64,000 bases of DNA from Oscillospiraceae bacterium (GCA_015069205.1 SVIZ01000003.1:186001-250000), one strand, 5' to 3'; shown: positions 1 to 10,033, counted from the stretch's first letter. Notes: generated by a model from the sequence alone, not told the origin. Translations and numbers: made by a program.

Positions 1-688
1 TAATATCCTTGAGGCTTGAAGCAAAGATAAGATAGAAGAGGAATATGAGAAGTCTGAGTACGCCTTCTCCGATATTGAGAAGGATCGGAACCCATGTTAT
101 CTCACGGATGTCTTCAGGGATGAACTTTGTGACGATCTCAACGATGAGTCTCGGAGCAAGGATGAAAAGTCCGACAGAAAGAAGGATACCGATGATTGCG
201 GAGATGGACATCATGATATTGAAGTGTCTGTCCGTGAATTCATCAAGGCGGGATTTCTTCTCGCCTTCCTTCTTGGGATCCGGCTTACCTTCTTCTGAGA
301 TATCAGCTGCCTTCATGAGCGCGCCAGTACCTGTTACGAGCATCTTATAGAATCTGATACAGCCTCTGACGAAAGGAACCTTCTCAAAATATGAAGTCTT
401 CTCGCCCTGCTTGATCTCTTCAACGTAGATAGTGCCGTCACCTTTTCTGACAGCCATGCAAGTCCTGGAAGGACCGACCATCATGACGCCTTCGATAAGC
501 GCCTGACCGCCGATTGTGGTCTTCTTCAAAGGTGCATCATCACCCTTTTTCTTTTTCTTCGGAGCTGCGATCTCTGTTGAAACAACGTCGGGATCTTCAA
601 TTGGTGCCAGTTCCTGGCCAAGATGTTCGGGCTTGACCTCGCTGAACGGCAGTTCGATTATCTTACTGTTGTCATTTGACTCTGACAT
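1..688 (-). CDS. DUF1385 (YqhQ-like) membrane protein, N-terminal part
   Basis: The reading frame opens at the ATG whose complement is at 686-688 and stays open to the left window edge, so about 229 N-terminal residues are present and the C-terminus is missing. After a short charged leader with a KKKKK run (about 44-48) comes the family's opening motif GGQALIEGVMMVGP, which identifies DUF1385/YqhQ. A hydrophobic segment near residues 160-180 (IMMSISAIIGILLSVGLFIL) and a second near the cut end are membrane spans. A GGGGGAAC ribosome-binding site precedes the start. The order rho, rpmE, DUF1385 is conserved in Firmicutes, where prmC and prfA usually follow. The molecular role is not established; I only assign the family. 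Confidence 0.88.
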   Translation of the reverse strand, partial: MSESNDNSKIIELPFSEVKPEHLGQELAPIEDPDVVSTEIAAPKKKKKGDDAPLKKTTIGGQALIEGVMMVGPSRTCMAVRKGDGTIYVEEIKQGEKTSYFEKVPFVRGCIRFYKMLVTGTGALMKAADISEEGKPDPKKEGEKKSRLDEFTDRHFNIMMSISAIIGILLSVGLFILAPRLIVEIVTKFIPEDIREITWVPILLNIGEGVLRLLIFLFYLIFASSLKDI

Positions 689-790
689 ATAGTTCCCCCA
701 AATGAGCATAATTGTACATTCTGCGGAGATTATAACATTTAATAATAGCAGTGGTGTTACAGAGAAAAGGCAAAATTATGTGTTTATAAG

Positions 791-824
791 CAATAAAAAA
801 GAGGTTGCCGTTAGACAACCTCTT
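791..824 (-). terminator. Rho-independent terminator after rpmE
   Basis: On the minus strand a 9-bp stem (AAGAGGTTG / CAACCTCTT, complement at 799-807 and 816-824) with an 8-base loop is followed by a run of T (complement of the A run at 795-800). It lies just after the rpmE stop codon and before the DUF1385 start, so the two genes are probably at least partly separate transcription units. Confidence 0.85.
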
Positions 825-849
825 AAAATCTTTTACTTCAGAACGAGAA

Positions 850-1050
850 TTAAGCCTTTTCCATTCTCTTCTTGAACTTATCAACACGTCCGCCTGTATC
901 AACGAGCTTCTGCTTGCCTGTGTAGAACGGGTGGCAATTTGAGCAGATATCAACTCTAAGATCGCTCTTTGTGGAAAGAGTCTCGAATGTGTTGCCGCAT
1001 GCGCACTTTACTGTAACGACCTGCGTCTTAGGATGAATTCCTTCTTTCAT
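850..1050 (-). CDS. rpmE: 50S ribosomal protein L31 (zinc-binding type)
   Basis: A 66-residue L31 of the large ribosomal subunit. It begins [10 protein letters not shown], typical of the family, and carries the zinc ligands CAC (C16, C18) and CSNC (C36, C39) of the C+ form, which differs from the zinc-free YtiA-type paralogue. The C-terminus [13 protein letters not shown] is also typical. I choose the ATG at 1050 over an upstream in-frame TTG because the sequence AGAGGTG sits 8 bases before it. A consensus promoter overlaps the rho stop codon and a strong terminator follows, so it is probably a single-gene transcript. Confidence 0.97.
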   Translation of the reverse strand: MKEGIHPKTQVVTVKCACGNTFETLSTKSDLRVDICSNCHPFYTGKQKLVDTGGRVDKFKKRMEKA

Positions 1051-1134
1051 GTCCTTTTCACCTCTCAATCAAAGATATGACGCGTAATCCTAAACTCACG
1101 TATGTCATACCGGATTCTTCGTGTTAGCCTTGCT

Positions 1135-1163
1135 ATATTACTTGAATCACCCGCAGTTGTCAA
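1135..1163 (-). promoter_or_regulatory. Promoter for rpmE
   Basis: On the minus strand TTGACA (complement 1158-1163) and TAATAT (complement 1135-1140) are separated by exactly 17 bases, a near-consensus sigma-A promoter. The -35 box overlaps the 3' end of rho. The predicted leader is about 80 bases. Confidence 0.8.
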
Positions 1164-3187
1164 TCGGTTGCAAAAGATTTCTTTACGGAAAGAACGAAAG
1201 ACATATTGCTCGTCGTTTTCTCCATGAAACTGATGACAGCGTTGGTTGCCGTAATGGTATCCGCCTCGGCGATCCTTCTTCTGATGAGCCATACCGCATC
1301 GAGCTCTTCGGGAGTGAGCAGGAGGTCTTCTCTTCTCGTACCGGACTTGTCGACTGCGATAGCCGGGAAAACTCTTCTGTCGGCGAGCTTTCTGTCCAGA
1401 GTGACTTCCATGTTACCAGTTCCCTTGAATTCCTCGAAAATAACTTCGTCCATTCTGGAACCTGTCTCAATGAGCGCAGTTGCAAGGATCGTAAGGCTTC
1501 CGCCGTTCTCGATGTTTCTTGCCGCACCGAAGAATCTCTTAGGTCCGTAGAGTGATCCCGGATCGAGACCGCCTGACAAAGTCCTTCCGGTAGGATTGAT
1601 CGTAAGGTTGTAAGCTCTTGCAAGTCTTGTCATTGAGTCGAGAAGGATAACTACGTCCTTACCGAGCTCTACAAGTCTCATTGCTCTCTCGAGAACAAGC
1701 TCTGTTACTCTTACGTGGTTCTCGGGGCGCTTGTCGAATGTCGAATAAACGACCTCGCCCTTGATGTTTCTCTGCATGTCCGTAACTTCCTCAGGACGCT
1801 CGTCAATGAGGAGAACGATGAGTTCGCAGTCGGGATTGTTAGCAGTGATTGAATTTGCGACCTTCTGAAGCAGGATCGTCTTACCAGCCTTCGGCGGAGA
1901 TACGATCATACCTCTCTGGCCCTTACCGATAGGTGAGAAAAGATCGATGATCCTTGTGGAGATATCTTCCTTCTCAGTCTCAAGATCAAGTCTCTCATTA
2001 GGATAGATAGCCGTAAGGCTCTCAAACTTAGGGCGTCTTCTGATGTTCTCGTAATCGCCCTCAATGACGGGAATGCCGTTTACTTCCGTTACGCGCTTCA
2101 AAGGAGCATATCTGTCCTTGCCGCGCTTCGGATTAGCAAATCCCTTGATGTAATCGCCTCTTCTAAGGCCCATTCTCTTGATCATCTGGCCGGGAACGTA
2201 AGCATCGTCCTCACCGGGCAGATAGTTATTTCTGTGAACGAATCCGCAGAAATCGTTCTTATTACCTTCGTTGTTGTTAATCGCGAGAACGCCTTCAACC
2301 TCGATCTCTACAGGGAGCTCGGGTTCAATCTTCTCTTCTTCACCTTCTGCAGGAACTTCATCAGTCATCTCGACTGTCTTTGTATCCTGGCCGGGACCAA
2401 ATGAGATCTTTCTTCTCTTGGATCTGCCGTGCTTGCCCTGACCCTGATTCTGCTCAGGCTTCTTCTCTTCCTGCTTTGCTTCAGGAGCGGGAGCAGATTC
2501 TGCGGGAGCCTCTGCTACAGAAGCTTCTGCAACTGCAGCCTCAATAGGTGTGGGCTCTTCAGCCTTAACTTCTTCTGCAGGAGCATCTTCCTTTTTCTTG
2601 GAAGCCCTAGTCTTTCTGGGCTTTGAAGCCTTCTTTTCAGCCTTCCCGGATTCTTCAGAAGCTTTCTCAGCAGGAGCTTCTGCTGTAACTTCTGCAGGAA
2701 CTTCAGCCTTTTCCTTTGCAGGTTCTTCTGCTTTGGCTTCTGTCTTCTTAGTGCGCTTTGCAGGCTTCTTCTCAGCCTTTGCAGCAGACTTCTTTTCTGC
2801 CTTGGGCTCTTCTGTCAGGCCCTCTGCAGCTGCTTCTTTTTTAGCCACTTTTTTCTCCTCTTCCTTCTCTGCTTTGAGCATGGCATCAGCCAGTTCGTTG
2901 GTCTCAAACCTTGCGGTCCTTCCGACATCAACGATGAGCTCGTCGAGAGATTTTGTATTCTCTGTTGTCTTCATGGGTTCCGGAATTGCAGGTGCCTTAA
3001 CGGGAACAAGTTCTTCGGTAAGATCAACAGTAGTGATGTCACCGATGTCCTTGGCGCCAGTAATAGCCATAAGAAGCTCATCTCTGGTCTTCTTCTCTGC
3101 TTCTTCCGCTGTGAAATCTCCGAACGCGACAGCTATCTGTCTTAAATCGGAATCCGTCTTGGAATTCAGGTTGTCAAAATCGTCCAT
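1160..3187 (-). CDS. rho: Transcription termination factor Rho with long charged insertion
   Basis: Hexameric RNA helicase that ends transcription. Residues 1-45 form the N-terminal helical domain, about 295-370 the RNA-binding cold-shock-like domain ([19 protein letters not shown]), and the rest the RecA-like ATPase with Walker A SPPKAGKT (about 430-437), [12 protein letters not shown] (460-471) and Walker [12 protein letters not shown] (512-522). At 675 residues it is about 250 longer than the usual 420. The excess is a low-complexity insertion at about 105-290, rich in Lys, Glu, Ala and Pro, placed between the helical and RNA-binding domains. The start has AAAGGCG upstream. Rho insertion domains of this kind are known in some Actinobacteria and Clostridia and can alter RNA binding or phase behaviour; its role here is inference. 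Confidence 0.97.
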   Translation of the reverse strand: MDDFDNLNSKTDSDLRQIAVAFGDFTAEEAEKKTRDELLMAITGAKDIGDITTVDLTEELVPVKAPAIPEPMKTTENTKSLDELIVDVGRTARFETNELADAMLKAEKEEEKKVAKKEAAAEGLTEEPKAEKKSAAKAEKKPAKRTKKTEAKAEEPAKEKAEVPAEVTAEAPAEKASEESGKAEKKASKPRKTRASKKKEDAPAEEVKAEEPTPIEAAVAEASVAEAPAESAPAPEAKQEEKKPEQNQGQGKHGRSKRRKISFGPGQDTKTVEMTDEVPAEGEEEKIEPELPVEIEVEGVLAINNNEGNKNDFCGFVHRNNYLPGEDDAYVPGQMIKRMGLRRGDYIKGFANPKRGKDRYAPLKRVTEVNGIPVIEGDYENIRRRPKFESLTAIYPNERLDLETEKEDISTRIIDLFSPIGKGQRGMIVSPPKAGKTILLQKVANSITANNPDCELIVLLIDERPEEVTDMQRNIKGEVVYSTFDKRPENHVRVTELVLERAMRLVELGKDVVILLDSMTRLARAYNLTINPTGRTLSGGLDPGSLYGPKRFFGAARNIENGGSLTILATALIETGSRMDEVIFEEFKGTGNMEVTLDRKLADRRVFPAIAVDKSGTRREDLLLTPEELDAVWLIRRRIAEADTITATNAVISFMEKTTSNMSFVLSVKKSFATD

Positions 3188-3225
3188 AAACGCCTTTCGA
3201 AAATGTAAATTTGCGCAAAAAACCT

Positions 3226-3255
3226 ATTATCGTAGAACTTATAAAGGGATATCAA
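3226..3255 (-). promoter_or_regulatory. Probable promoter for rho
   Basis: On the minus strand TTGATA (complement 3250-3255) and GATAAT (complement 3226-3231) lie 18 bases apart, each one mismatch from consensus, about 35 bases before the rho start codon. Confidence 0.55.
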
Positions 3256-3286
3256 ACTTCAAATGGAAAATATCTAATCTAACGAA

Positions 3287-3315
3287 TGCGCGCCGGGATA
3301 TTCACCCGACGCGCA
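3287..3315 (-). other. Strong GC-rich hairpin between mreB-like gene and rho
   Basis: The sequence TGCGCGCCGGG-ATATTCA-CCCGACGCGCA is a nearly perfect 11-bp inverted repeat with a 7-base loop. It follows the mreB-like stop and precedes the rho promoter. On the minus strand it lacks a T run, so it may be a Rho-dependent or weak terminator, or an RNA-stability structure. Confidence 0.5.
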
Positions 3316-3382
3316 TAATATAACATTTGTAATTATTTCAGTCAATCAAATAATAATTATCTGAACGGGTTAGCCGCAAATA

Positions 3383-4393
3383 TCAGTTATCACTGAGAGC
3401 TGCGAACTTGTCCATCATATCGAGTGCCTTACCTGTTCCGATAACTACGCAGGATACAGGGTCCTGGGCAAGGTATACGTCGATACCGATCCTGTTGGAC
3501 AGCATGTGGTCAAGACCGTAGAGCATAGCTCCGCCGCCTGTCATAACGATACCTCTCTGCGAGATATCAGCCATGAGTTCCGGAGGTGTTCTCTCAAGAA
3601 CGTTGTGTACAGCTTCGAAGATCTGTGTGATAGGCTCTTCCAATGCTTCGAGCATCTCTGTGGAAGATACGGTAACAGTTGAAGGAAGACCTGTGATGAT
3701 GTTTCTTCCCTGAACGTCCAATGTGAGCTCTTCATCTCTCGGATAAGCGCAGCCGATCTCGATCTTGAGCTTTTCTGCAGTCTTCTCACCGATGAGGATG
3801 TTATGTCTCTTTCTAACGTGCTTGATTATAGCTTCGTCGAACTTGTCGCCTGCAACCTTCAAAGATGCATCTACGACAGGCTCGCAAAGTGAGATAACGG
3901 AAATATCTGTTGTACCGCCGCCGATATCGACTACCATTGAACCGCAAGCCTTTGTGATATCGATACCTGCACCGATCGCAGCGGCGATAGGTTCTCTGAT
4001 AAGGAATACATCCTTGGCGCCTGCGTGACGGCAAGCATTCTCAACTGCCTGCTGCTCAACGGGTGTGATAACCGAAGGAACGCAAACTACGATAGTAGGC
4101 TTGAAGTATGTTGCACGAAGACCTGTGCAGACACGGCCGATAAATGCCTTAAGCATAACCTCTGTTGCTCTGAAGTCTGAAATAACGCCCTCACGCAAGG
4201 GTCTGATCGCTTCTACGATACCGGGAGTACGGCCGAGCATGAGTGAAGCGGATTCACCTACTGCCAAAACCTTACCTGTCTTGCTGTTTACTGCAACAAC
4301 GGAGGGTTCCTTAAGAACGATACCCTTTCCCCTGATATAAACAAGAACACTGCTGGTGCCGAGATCGACACCTATTTCCATGCCTAAGCCCAT
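3383..4393 (-). CDS. mreB: Rod shape-determining protein, MreB/Mbl family
   Basis: Bacterial actin homologue that forms membrane-associated filaments directing cell-wall elongation. At 336 residues it has the usual family length. Phosphate 1 motif DLGTSS lies at 10-15, phosphate 2 VVDIGGGTTDIS at 154-165, and the adenosine motif GIVMTGGGAMLYGLD near residue 280. A GAGGTGA ribosome-binding site four bases before the ATG fixes the start. It stands alone rather than in an mreBCD cluster, which is typical of Mbl-type or extra MreB copies in Firmicutes, so mreB, mbl or mreBH cannot be told apart from sequence alone. It is divergent from leuS and has its own near-consensus promoter. Confidence 0.93.
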   Translation of the reverse strand: MGLGMEIGVDLGTSSVLVYIRGKGIVLKEPSVVAVNSKTGKVLAVGESASLMLGRTPGIVEAIRPLREGVISDFRATEVMLKAFIGRVCTGLRATYFKPTIVVCVPSVITPVEQQAVENACRHAGAKDVFLIREPIAAAIGAGIDITKACGSMVVDIGGGTTDISVISLCEPVVDASLKVAGDKFDEAIIKHVRKRHNILIGEKTAEKLKIEIGCAYPRDEELTLDVQGRNIITGLPSTVTVSSTEMLEALEEPITQIFEAVHNVLERTPPELMADISQRGIVMTGGGAMLYGLDHMLSNRIGIDVYLAQDPVSCVVIGTGKALDMMDKFAALSDN

Positions 4394-4457
4394 AAAATCA
4401 CCTCAAAAATATAAGAAAACGCCGCATTTGGCGAATTAGTCGGTAAAAATTCAATTT

Positions 4458-4486
4458 ATTATCACATCAAGAATAGTAAAAATCAA
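4458..4486 (-). promoter_or_regulatory. Promoter for the mreB-like gene
   Basis: Minus-strand TTGATT (complement 4481-4486) and GATAAT (complement 4458-4463) are 17 bases apart, with a TG pair just before the -10. The leader is about 60 bases and includes a small CGCC/GGCG hairpin. Confidence 0.6.
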
Positions 4487-4606
4487 TCACGCGACGCCCT
4501 ATTTTAGTGACATTCTGATTTCAATTTGCGGCGATATTTCGGCATTTTCGACAGACCAAACTCGAAAACGGCTCTGCTCATTGCTGCATACTATTCTTTT
4601 ATTTGC

Positions 4607-4635
4607 TGTAATTTTCGGGAACATCGGAGTATAAT
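4607..4635 (+). promoter_or_regulatory. Probable promoter for leuS
   Basis: A perfect -10 box TATAAT lies at 4630-4635; the best-placed -35 (TGTAAT, 4607-4612, 17-base spacer) is weak. The leader is about 30 bases, with no room for a T-box. Confidence 0.5.
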
Positions 4636-4671
4636 TAGGTGTTCATTTTTAAAGAATAGGAGTCTTTCAAC

Positions 4672-7152
4672 ATGAGTTATTCAATTGAGACAGACAAGAA
4701 GTGGCAGGAAAAATGGGCTGAAACAGGCCTTTACAAGTTCGATCCGAACGCAGATGGCGAGAAGCTATACTGCCTCGAGATGTTCTCTTATCCTTCCGGA
4801 GCAAATCTTCACCTGGGTCATTGGTATAACTACTCACTAACCGACTCCTGGGCAAGATTCAAGCACATGCAGGGTTATAACCTCTTCCACCCCATGGGAT
4901 TCGATTCATTCGGACTCCCTGCTGAGAACTATGCTATCAAGACAGGCATCCACCCCAAGGATTCCACACTCAAGAACATCGACACGATGGAAAAGCAGCT
5001 TCAGGCAATGGGTACAACTGTAGACTGGGACTACGAAGTTAAGACATGCATGCCCGACTACTACAGATGGAACCAGTGGTTCTTCATCGAACTCTACAAG
5101 AGGGGCCTGGCTTACCGTAAGAACGCACCGGTCAACTGGTGCCCTTCATGCAAGACCGTTCTTGCAAACGAGCAGGTAGTCGACGGCGAGTGCGAGAGAT
5201 GCCATTCCGAAGTAGTACGTAAGAACATGACACAGTGGTTCTTCAAGATCACTGAATATGCACAGGAACTCTTAGATGACCTCCCGAAGCTCGATTGGCC
5301 CGAAAAGACTAAGAAGCTCCAGAAGAACTGGATCGGCAGATCAGAAGGTGCGCAGGTTGCACTCTATGTAGAGAAGAACGGCGAGCGTCTTACAGACGAA
5401 AACGGCAATCCCATGAAGCTCGAAGTATTCACAACGAGAGTCGATACGTTCATGGGTATCACATATGTAGTCATCGCACCTGAGTCAGAACTTTGCGCAA
5501 AGCTTACAACTGACGAGTGCCGCGATGCTGTCGAGGAATACCGCAAGGCAACAGCAAAGGTTACCGAGATCGACCGTATGTCCACAACACGTGAGAAGAC
5601 AGGCGTATTCACGGGTGCTTATGCTATTCATCCTTTGAACGGCAGAAGAGTTCCGATCTGGGCAGCAGATTATGTTGTAGCAGGTTACGGTACAGGCGTT
5701 GTCATGGCTGTTCCTTCACACGATGAAAGAGACTTCGACTTCGCACACAAATATGGTCTTGATATCATCCGCGTTATCCAGCCCGAGAAGGGTGTTGATT
5801 CAGAGCTTCCATACTGCGAGAAGAAGGGTTATCTCTGCAACTCCGGCGAATTCGACGGCATGGAGATGCACGATGCACAGAAGGCTATCGTTGCAAAGCT
5901 CGCCGAGATCGGCATGGGTGAATGGAAGATCAACTACAGACTCCGTGACTGGCTCATCTCCCGTCAGAGATACTGGGGAACACCTATCCCGATGATCCAC
6001 TGCCCTTCCTGCGGCGTTGTACCCGTACCCGAGAACGAACTTCCTGTTCTTCTCCCCTACGACGTTGAGTTCACACCTGATGGTGAGAGCCCGCTTGCAA
6101 AGTGCGAATCATTCATGAACTGCAAGTGCCCCAAGTGCGGCGGTGATGCAAGACGTGACCCTGATACTATGGATACATTCGTTGACTCTTCCTGGTATCA
6201 GTTCAGATATCCTGATAACAAGAACGATAAGGAGATGTTCTCCAAGGATAAGATCAACAAGTTCTGCCCTGTCGACAAGTATGTCGGCGGTGCTGAGCAC
6301 GCATGCATGCACCTGCTCTACGCAAGATTCTTCACAAAGGCTATGCGTGACATGGGCATGCTTGATTTCGACGAACCTTTCACAAGCCTCGTTCACCAGG
6401 GAACTATCCTCGGACCTGACGGACAGAAGATGAGTAAGTCCAGAGGCAACACCGTTGCACCTGACGACTACATCAGCAAGTACGGTTCTGACGTATTCAG
6501 AACATACCTTGGATTCGGCTTCGCTTACGTTGAGGGCGGTCCGTGGGCAGATTCAGGACTCCAGGCTATCGTTAAGTTCTTCAGAAGAATAGAGACATGC
6601 GTATCCGAGAGCGCAGGCGTTGCTGCTGCAGTTCCTGCTAAGGCTGACATGACATCCGCAGACAAGGAACTCAACTATGCGATCAACTACGCTATCAAGA
6701 GCTCAACAACTGATATCGAGAAGTTCCAGTTCAACACTCCTATCGCACGTATGATGGAACTTCTTAACGCGATCACAAAGTACAGCCAGGATGCTTCCGC
6801 TAAGCCTGAATTCAAGAGATATGCTACAGAGAAGCTCGTTCTTCTCCTCGCACCCTTCGCACCTCACTTCACAGAAGAACTCTGGTGCGAGACACTTGGC
6901 AACGGCTACTCCATCTACAACCAGAAGTGGCCTGAAGTAGATGAGAGCGCTCTTGTTAAGGATGAGATTGAGATCGCTGTCCAGATCAACGGTAAGGTTC
7001 AGTTCAAGGTCAACATCCCTGCTGAAGCTGACCAGGCAGCCGTAGAAGCAATCGTCAACGCAGACGAGAGACTTGCAGGCGCATTGAACGGCAGATCGAT
7101 CGTTAAGTTCATCTACGTTAAGGGAAGAATCGCTAACATCGTAGCAAAGTAA
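4672..7152 (+). CDS. leuS: Leucyl-tRNA synthetase
   Basis: Class I aminoacyl-tRNA synthetase that charges tRNA-Leu in the cytoplasm. The 826 residues match the bacterial length. The HIGH motif is HLGH at 47-50 and the KMSKS motif is at 586-590 ([14 protein letters not shown]). A zinc-ribbon insert [21 protein letters not shown] lies in the catalytic half, the CP1 editing domain occupies roughly 220-400 ([19 protein letters not shown]), and the anticodon-binding and C-terminal domains follow. AGGAG lies ten bases before the ATG. It has its own promoter and terminator and no T-box leader, unlike aspS in this window. Confidence 0.98.
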   Translation: MSYSIETDKKWQEKWAETGLYKFDPNADGEKLYCLEMFSYPSGANLHLGHWYNYSLTDSWARFKHMQGYNLFHPMGFDSFGLPAENYAIKTGIHPKDSTLKNIDTMEKQLQAMGTTVDWDYEVKTCMPDYYRWNQWFFIELYKRGLAYRKNAPVNWCPSCKTVLANEQVVDGECERCHSEVVRKNMTQWFFKITEYAQELLDDLPKLDWPEKTKKLQKNWIGRSEGAQVALYVEKNGERLTDENGNPMKLEVFTTRVDTFMGITYVVIAPESELCAKLTTDECRDAVEEYRKATAKVTEIDRMSTTREKTGVFTGAYAIHPLNGRRVPIWAADYVVAGYGTGVVMAVPSHDERDFDFAHKYGLDIIRVIQPEKGVDSELPYCEKKGYLCNSGEFDGMEMHDAQKAIVAKLAEIGMGEWKINYRLRDWLISRQRYWGTPIPMIHCPSCGVVPVPENELPVLLPYDVEFTPDGESPLAKCESFMNCKCPKCGGDARRDPDTMDTFVDSSWYQFRYPDNKNDKEMFSKDKINKFCPVDKYVGGAEHACMHLLYARFFTKAMRDMGMLDFDEPFTSLVHQGTILGPDGQKMSKSRGNTVAPDDYISKYGSDVFRTYLGFGFAYVEGGPWADSGLQAIVKFFRRIETCVSESAGVAAAVPAKADMTSADKELNYAINYAIKSSTTDIEKFQFNTPIARMMELLNAITKYSQDASAKPEFKRYATEKLVLLLAPFAPHFTEELWCETLGNGYSIYNQKWPEVDESALVKDEIEIAVQINGKVQFKVNIPAEADQAAVEAIVNADERLAGALNGRSIVKFIYVKGRIANIVAK

Positions 7153-7177
7153 TCCCTGACTACAAACAAGCAATCGA

Positions 7178-7210
7178 AAAGGAATGCCCGCATGAGGCAT
7201 TCCTTTTTTG
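7178..7210 (+). terminator. Rho-independent terminator after leuS
   Basis: An 8-bp stem GGAATGCC / GGCATTCC with a short loop is followed by TTTTTT, 29 bases after the leuS stop codon. Confidence 0.9.
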
Positions 7211-7402
7211 TTAGGGAATTACACTGGTGTTGAAAGGATCTGTATGGCAAAATAATGAATCAGCGCACAGATAAAATTTCGAAATCCTGAAAAATATATG
7301 TACGCAGGGCTTGAAAACCTCATAATCCAGCGAAAACGCACATATAAAAATGGAAAAGACTCAAAATTATATGTACTGGTAGTGACTGAGTTTATATCAT
7401 CG

Positions 7403-7434
7403 AAAAAGAGGATGCCGCTTTGTGCATCCTCTTT
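7403..7434 (-). terminator. Terminator of the lipoprotein/zinc-ribbon unit
   Basis: On the minus strand AAAGAGGATGC pairs with GCATCCTCTTT around an 8-base loop and ends in TTTTT, 22 bases after the stop of the zinc-ribbon gene. The rest of 7211-7402 holds no gene. It contains two copies of ATATGTAC (in 7294-7302 and 7367-7374) and otherwise nothing I recognise. Confidence 0.85.
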
Positions 7435-7455
7435 AAGCTTGTATTTATTCAGCGA

Positions 7456-8394
7456 TTAAGTACCTTTCGTCGGCAATTCCGTTTCATTTCCTCTTAGTGG
7501 CGTAACGTCTCCGCCCAGTGCCGTAATGTTTTCACGGTAGCACTGATTGTAGTTTTCATAGCTGTACGCATTGAACCAGCCCCATGCAGCATCGCTTCTG
7601 TCGATGGTCAGGGGATTAAAATCACAGATGACTTTTGTGTCACCGGGATAGATCTTAAGGCCCTCGAAATAGACTGCATCATAGCATGTTTTGTCGCCCA
7701 GTTCGTCGTTATTCCATGTGACCTCGTAAATAATGACGACCCTGTTGGACTCATCGAGCCTTTGGGGGTTCGGAATATTGGTTACGAGATATGCATCAAC
7801 AAAAACGGCACCGGTCTTGTTGTATTCTGCAAGGGCCAAATTGCCGTTGGTATCAACGTTGCAAGACAAAATATCCATCTCTGCGATTTGGCCGGCTTCG
7901 ATCAGGTCGTCCATAATAGGATCAATATCTGCGGGAGTCAGGTCGTAGTTCGGAGCAGGTGTAGGTGTCGGTGAAGGAGTAGGTGTATTGTTTCTCTCGC
8001 TTTCCTCGCGCTCAATACGCTCCTGTTCTCGTCTGTTGGACTCCTGCTTCTGCTGTACGAACATTATGATTCCGCACATGGTCATATAAGTGACCACGCC
8101 GCAAATGATCAGCGATATGATCATCGCCTTCTTGGAACCTGATCTCTTTCTTTCTCTTTTATCATATTCAGCCCAGGCTTTCTGATCGAGTTCGTACTTC
8201 TTCTCAAGAAGTTCTTTCTCGTGTTCAAGCTTTCTCTGATCACGCTCGGGTTCAGTCTTTATTCTCTCGTATTCAACGTCGGAATCATCGTAATCTACGG
8301 TGAAAGTACCGCCGCATGCATGACATATGAGCTGTTCGCCTTCCTGTGTAAGCGGGCTGCCGCAATTAGGGCACTGCATATTTACCAGTTTCAT
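7456..8394 (-). CDS. Zinc-ribbon membrane protein with external C-terminal domain
   Basis: The 312-residue protein starts with a zinc ribbon (CPNCGSPL, then CHACGG, residues 8-28), followed by a highly charged helical stretch (about 40-85, probable coiled coil), one membrane span (about 90-115, MIISLIICGVVTYMTMCGIIMF), a charged segment, a Thr-Pro linker (TPTPSPTPTPAP) and a roughly 170-residue external domain. This places the ribbon in the cytoplasm and the domain outside. An AGGAGGAAGAAA sequence precedes the ATG. It follows a lipoprotein gene by 43 bases and probably shares its transcript. I do not recognise the external domain. The layout resembles other zinc-ribbon-plus-span proteins of unknown role in Clostridia. 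Confidence 0.75.
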   Translation of the reverse strand: MKLVNMQCPNCGSPLTQEGEQLICHACGGTFTVDYDDSDVEYERIKTEPERDQRKLEHEKELLEKKYELDQKAWAEYDKRERKRSGSKKAMIISLIICGVVTYMTMCGIIMFVQQKQESNRREQERIEREESERNNTPTPSPTPTPAPNYDLTPADIDPIMDDLIEAGQIAEMDILSCNVDTNGNLALAEYNKTGAVFVDAYLVTNIPNPQRLDESNRVVIIYEVTWNNDELGDKTCYDAVYFEGLKIYPGDTKVICDFNPLTIDRSDAAWGWFNAYSYENYNQCYRENITALGGDVTPLRGNETELPTKGT

Positions 8395-8437
8395 TTTCTT
8401 CCTCCTGATCTAAAACAAAGATATATAGACAATATTA

Positions 8438-8926
8438 TTAAGCATTAGCAAGGATCTTATGGATGGCACTGAAAGCTTCCTGGCCGTTGTCGGGCATGTT
8501 GTCGGATGTGACCTTTATCCATTCATCCTTTTTGTAGAAGCCTGCCGAACGGTAACCGCCGGTTATTCCGATTCCGTTGATCCACTTGCCTTTACCCATC
8601 TTGTATTTCTTTACGACCTTCATGCAGTCGTCCAGGGTCGAAGCGGGAACTAAGCGGTAGGTGGAAATCTCTTCATCGTCCGTGGTGTGATCTGTTCTGG
8701 AAAGAACCAGTTCGGTGCCGTTATACCGGTACAGCCTGTAAGTCACTGAACAGTCTCCGCCGACGGTTCCGGTAACAGCCTCGTAGTAGTAGAAGACCTG
8801 GTTCGCATCGTTCATGGCTTCCTCAGGTGTAGCCGGGATGTCAGTGATCTGCTCAGGCTTTTTAGAGCAACCGAACATACCGACGACCATAAGACCGGTC
8901 AGTAGTATAGATATTATCCGTTTCAT
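8438..8926 (-). CDS. Small lipoprotein of unknown function
   Basis: The 162-residue protein has a short positive N-terminus, a hydrophobic stretch and the lipobox GMFGC (Cys20), so it should be lipid-anchored on the outer face of the membrane. The mature part is mixed alpha/beta in appearance, with a basic patch (KKYKMGKGKW). GGAGG lies before the ATG and a TATAAT box (complement 8968-8973) about 40 bases upstream suggests its own promoter. Its downstream neighbour is the zinc-ribbon membrane protein, also with an external domain, so the two may act together at the surface; this is inference. No known family recognised. Confidence 0.72.
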   Translation of the reverse strand: MKRIISILLTGLMVVGMFGCSKKPEQITDIPATPEEAMNDANQVFYYYEAVTGTVGGDCSVTYRLYRYNGTELVLSRTDHTTDDEEISTYRLVPASTLDDCMKVVKKYKMGKGKWINGIGITGGYRSAGFYKKDEWIKVTSDNMPDNGQEAFSAIHKILANA

Positions 8927-9150
8927 GTTCTATCCCCTCCATGAAATCAAAAATGATTTACATCTTAATTATACAGCATTTAGAGCCGAACGGGGAAAGA
9001 ATCGGAGCGGGTCAGCCGGCAGCTTTTTGGACCTTTTTGTTGACGTAATGTGCCATGGTGTACCTGTCAGTTTTTCGAGCGAAAATCAGGCAACCATCCA
9101 TTCAGTTTTATATACAACCGTTTTCTGCGAGAAAATCAGAACATATCAGA

Positions 9151-9987
9151 TCATGTATCCGGCACGAACACCAACTTGTCCTCAGCTATCTCAACTGTTC
9201 CAGTAACTCTGGTAGTCGGATCACCATATCCGTTCGGACCTCTCTCTTCTACGATGAGGCGGCCGTTTTCGACGCCAACAACATAGTAATCGTAATTGAA
9301 TCCGTCAAGACAATATCCTTTGTGATTCTGCATGTCGTAAACAAGACATTGTGTCCTTACCATTCCGCTTCCGGTAGTTCTCGACGTGCACCTGTCTTCA
9401 ACACCGTCGCCTGTAATGTCTGCCGAATAATAAGGAAGTTCAAGGAATTTATCATCTGACATTTGAAACATAGATCCGGACATAACGTATCTGTAGAATT
9501 CCTCGTCAGGAGAATAAGTGATCACATTGCCTGTGTCCGCATAGTAATATGACTTAAAACTTCCCTTAGACGGAGCTTCGGAAGTTTCTGCGTTGCATGT
9601 GCAGTGAACATATATCCACTGGCCTAAAACGATCTCCATATTTCCTTCGTTGTAAAGATCGGGCTCGGCATGACTGAGATAACTGACATCATCTTTGAAT
9701 TCGGGGAGTTTGTGTTCCGTAACAAAGACCTCCCAGTCTGTACCGGGATCACCCTTACTCTCGAAATATACGGTAACGGTTATCTTCTCGGCATATGACG
9801 GTTCCCTGCCATCATATTTGAGCTGTATGCCGTAATACTCCTCATCGAAAACATCCTCATTCTCAATACTCAGGACATCAACCTTCTTACCACCGAAGAC
9901 CATCCCGTCTTTATCCAGCGGCTGAAAACATCCTGAAAGACCTATTGCGAAAACAACGACAGTCAATAAACTTAACAAGCGTTTCAT
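9151..9987 (-). CDS. Lipoprotein of unknown function
   Basis: I place the start at 9987 (MKRLLSLLTVV) because GGGGGT lies seven bases before it; an upstream ATG at 10002 overlaps that site. The 278-residue protein has a signal peptide with lipobox GLSGC, then a soluble domain containing YYSADITGDGVEDR, which resembles the calcium-binding-like DxTGDGxxD repeats found in some secreted proteins. It is divergent from the SPFH gene. The 224 bases between it and the next lipoprotein gene hold a TATAAT box for that gene and two similar small hairpins (TTTTCG/CGAAAA near 9069 and TTTTCT/AGAAAA near 9121). Function unknown. Confidence 0.72.
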   Translation of the reverse strand: MKRLLSLLTVVVFAIGLSGCFQPLDKDGMVFGGKKVDVLSIENEDVFDEEYYGIQLKYDGREPSYAEKITVTVYFESKGDPGTDWEVFVTEHKLPEFKDDVSYLSHAEPDLYNEGNMEIVLGQWIYVHCTCNAETSEAPSKGSFKSYYYADTGNVITYSPDEEFYRYVMSGSMFQMSDDKFLELPYYSADITGDGVEDRCTSRTTGSGMVRTQCLVYDMQNHKGYCLDGFNYDYYVVGVENGRLIVEERGPNGYGDPTTRVTGTVEIAEDKLVFVPDT

Positions 9988-10027
9988 AGCATCTACCCCC
10001 ATAAAATTGAAACGAAGTTACTTATTA

Positions 10028-10033
10028 ATTATA
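10028..10033 (-). promoter_or_regulatory. -10 box for the 9151-9987 lipoprotein
   Basis: The complement of 10028-10033 reads TATAAT, about 40 bases before the start codon. No good -35 is visible at the normal distance, so this is a partial call. Confidence 0.4.

Noticed and set aside
2550..3323. Long plus-strand open frame (257 codons) opposite the N-terminal part of rho
   Set aside because: It is the antisense of the Lys/Glu/Ala-rich insertion; codon bias of that repeat region removes stops on the other strand. No ribosome-binding site.
4394..4671. T-box leader for leuS
   Set aside because: No AGGGTGGNACCGCG-like sequence and the leader after the TATAAT box is too short.
7211..7402. Small gene or riboswitch in the gap after leuS
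   Set aside because: Only two ATATGTAC motifs and AT-rich sequence; no start with ribosome-binding site and no recognisable RNA structure.
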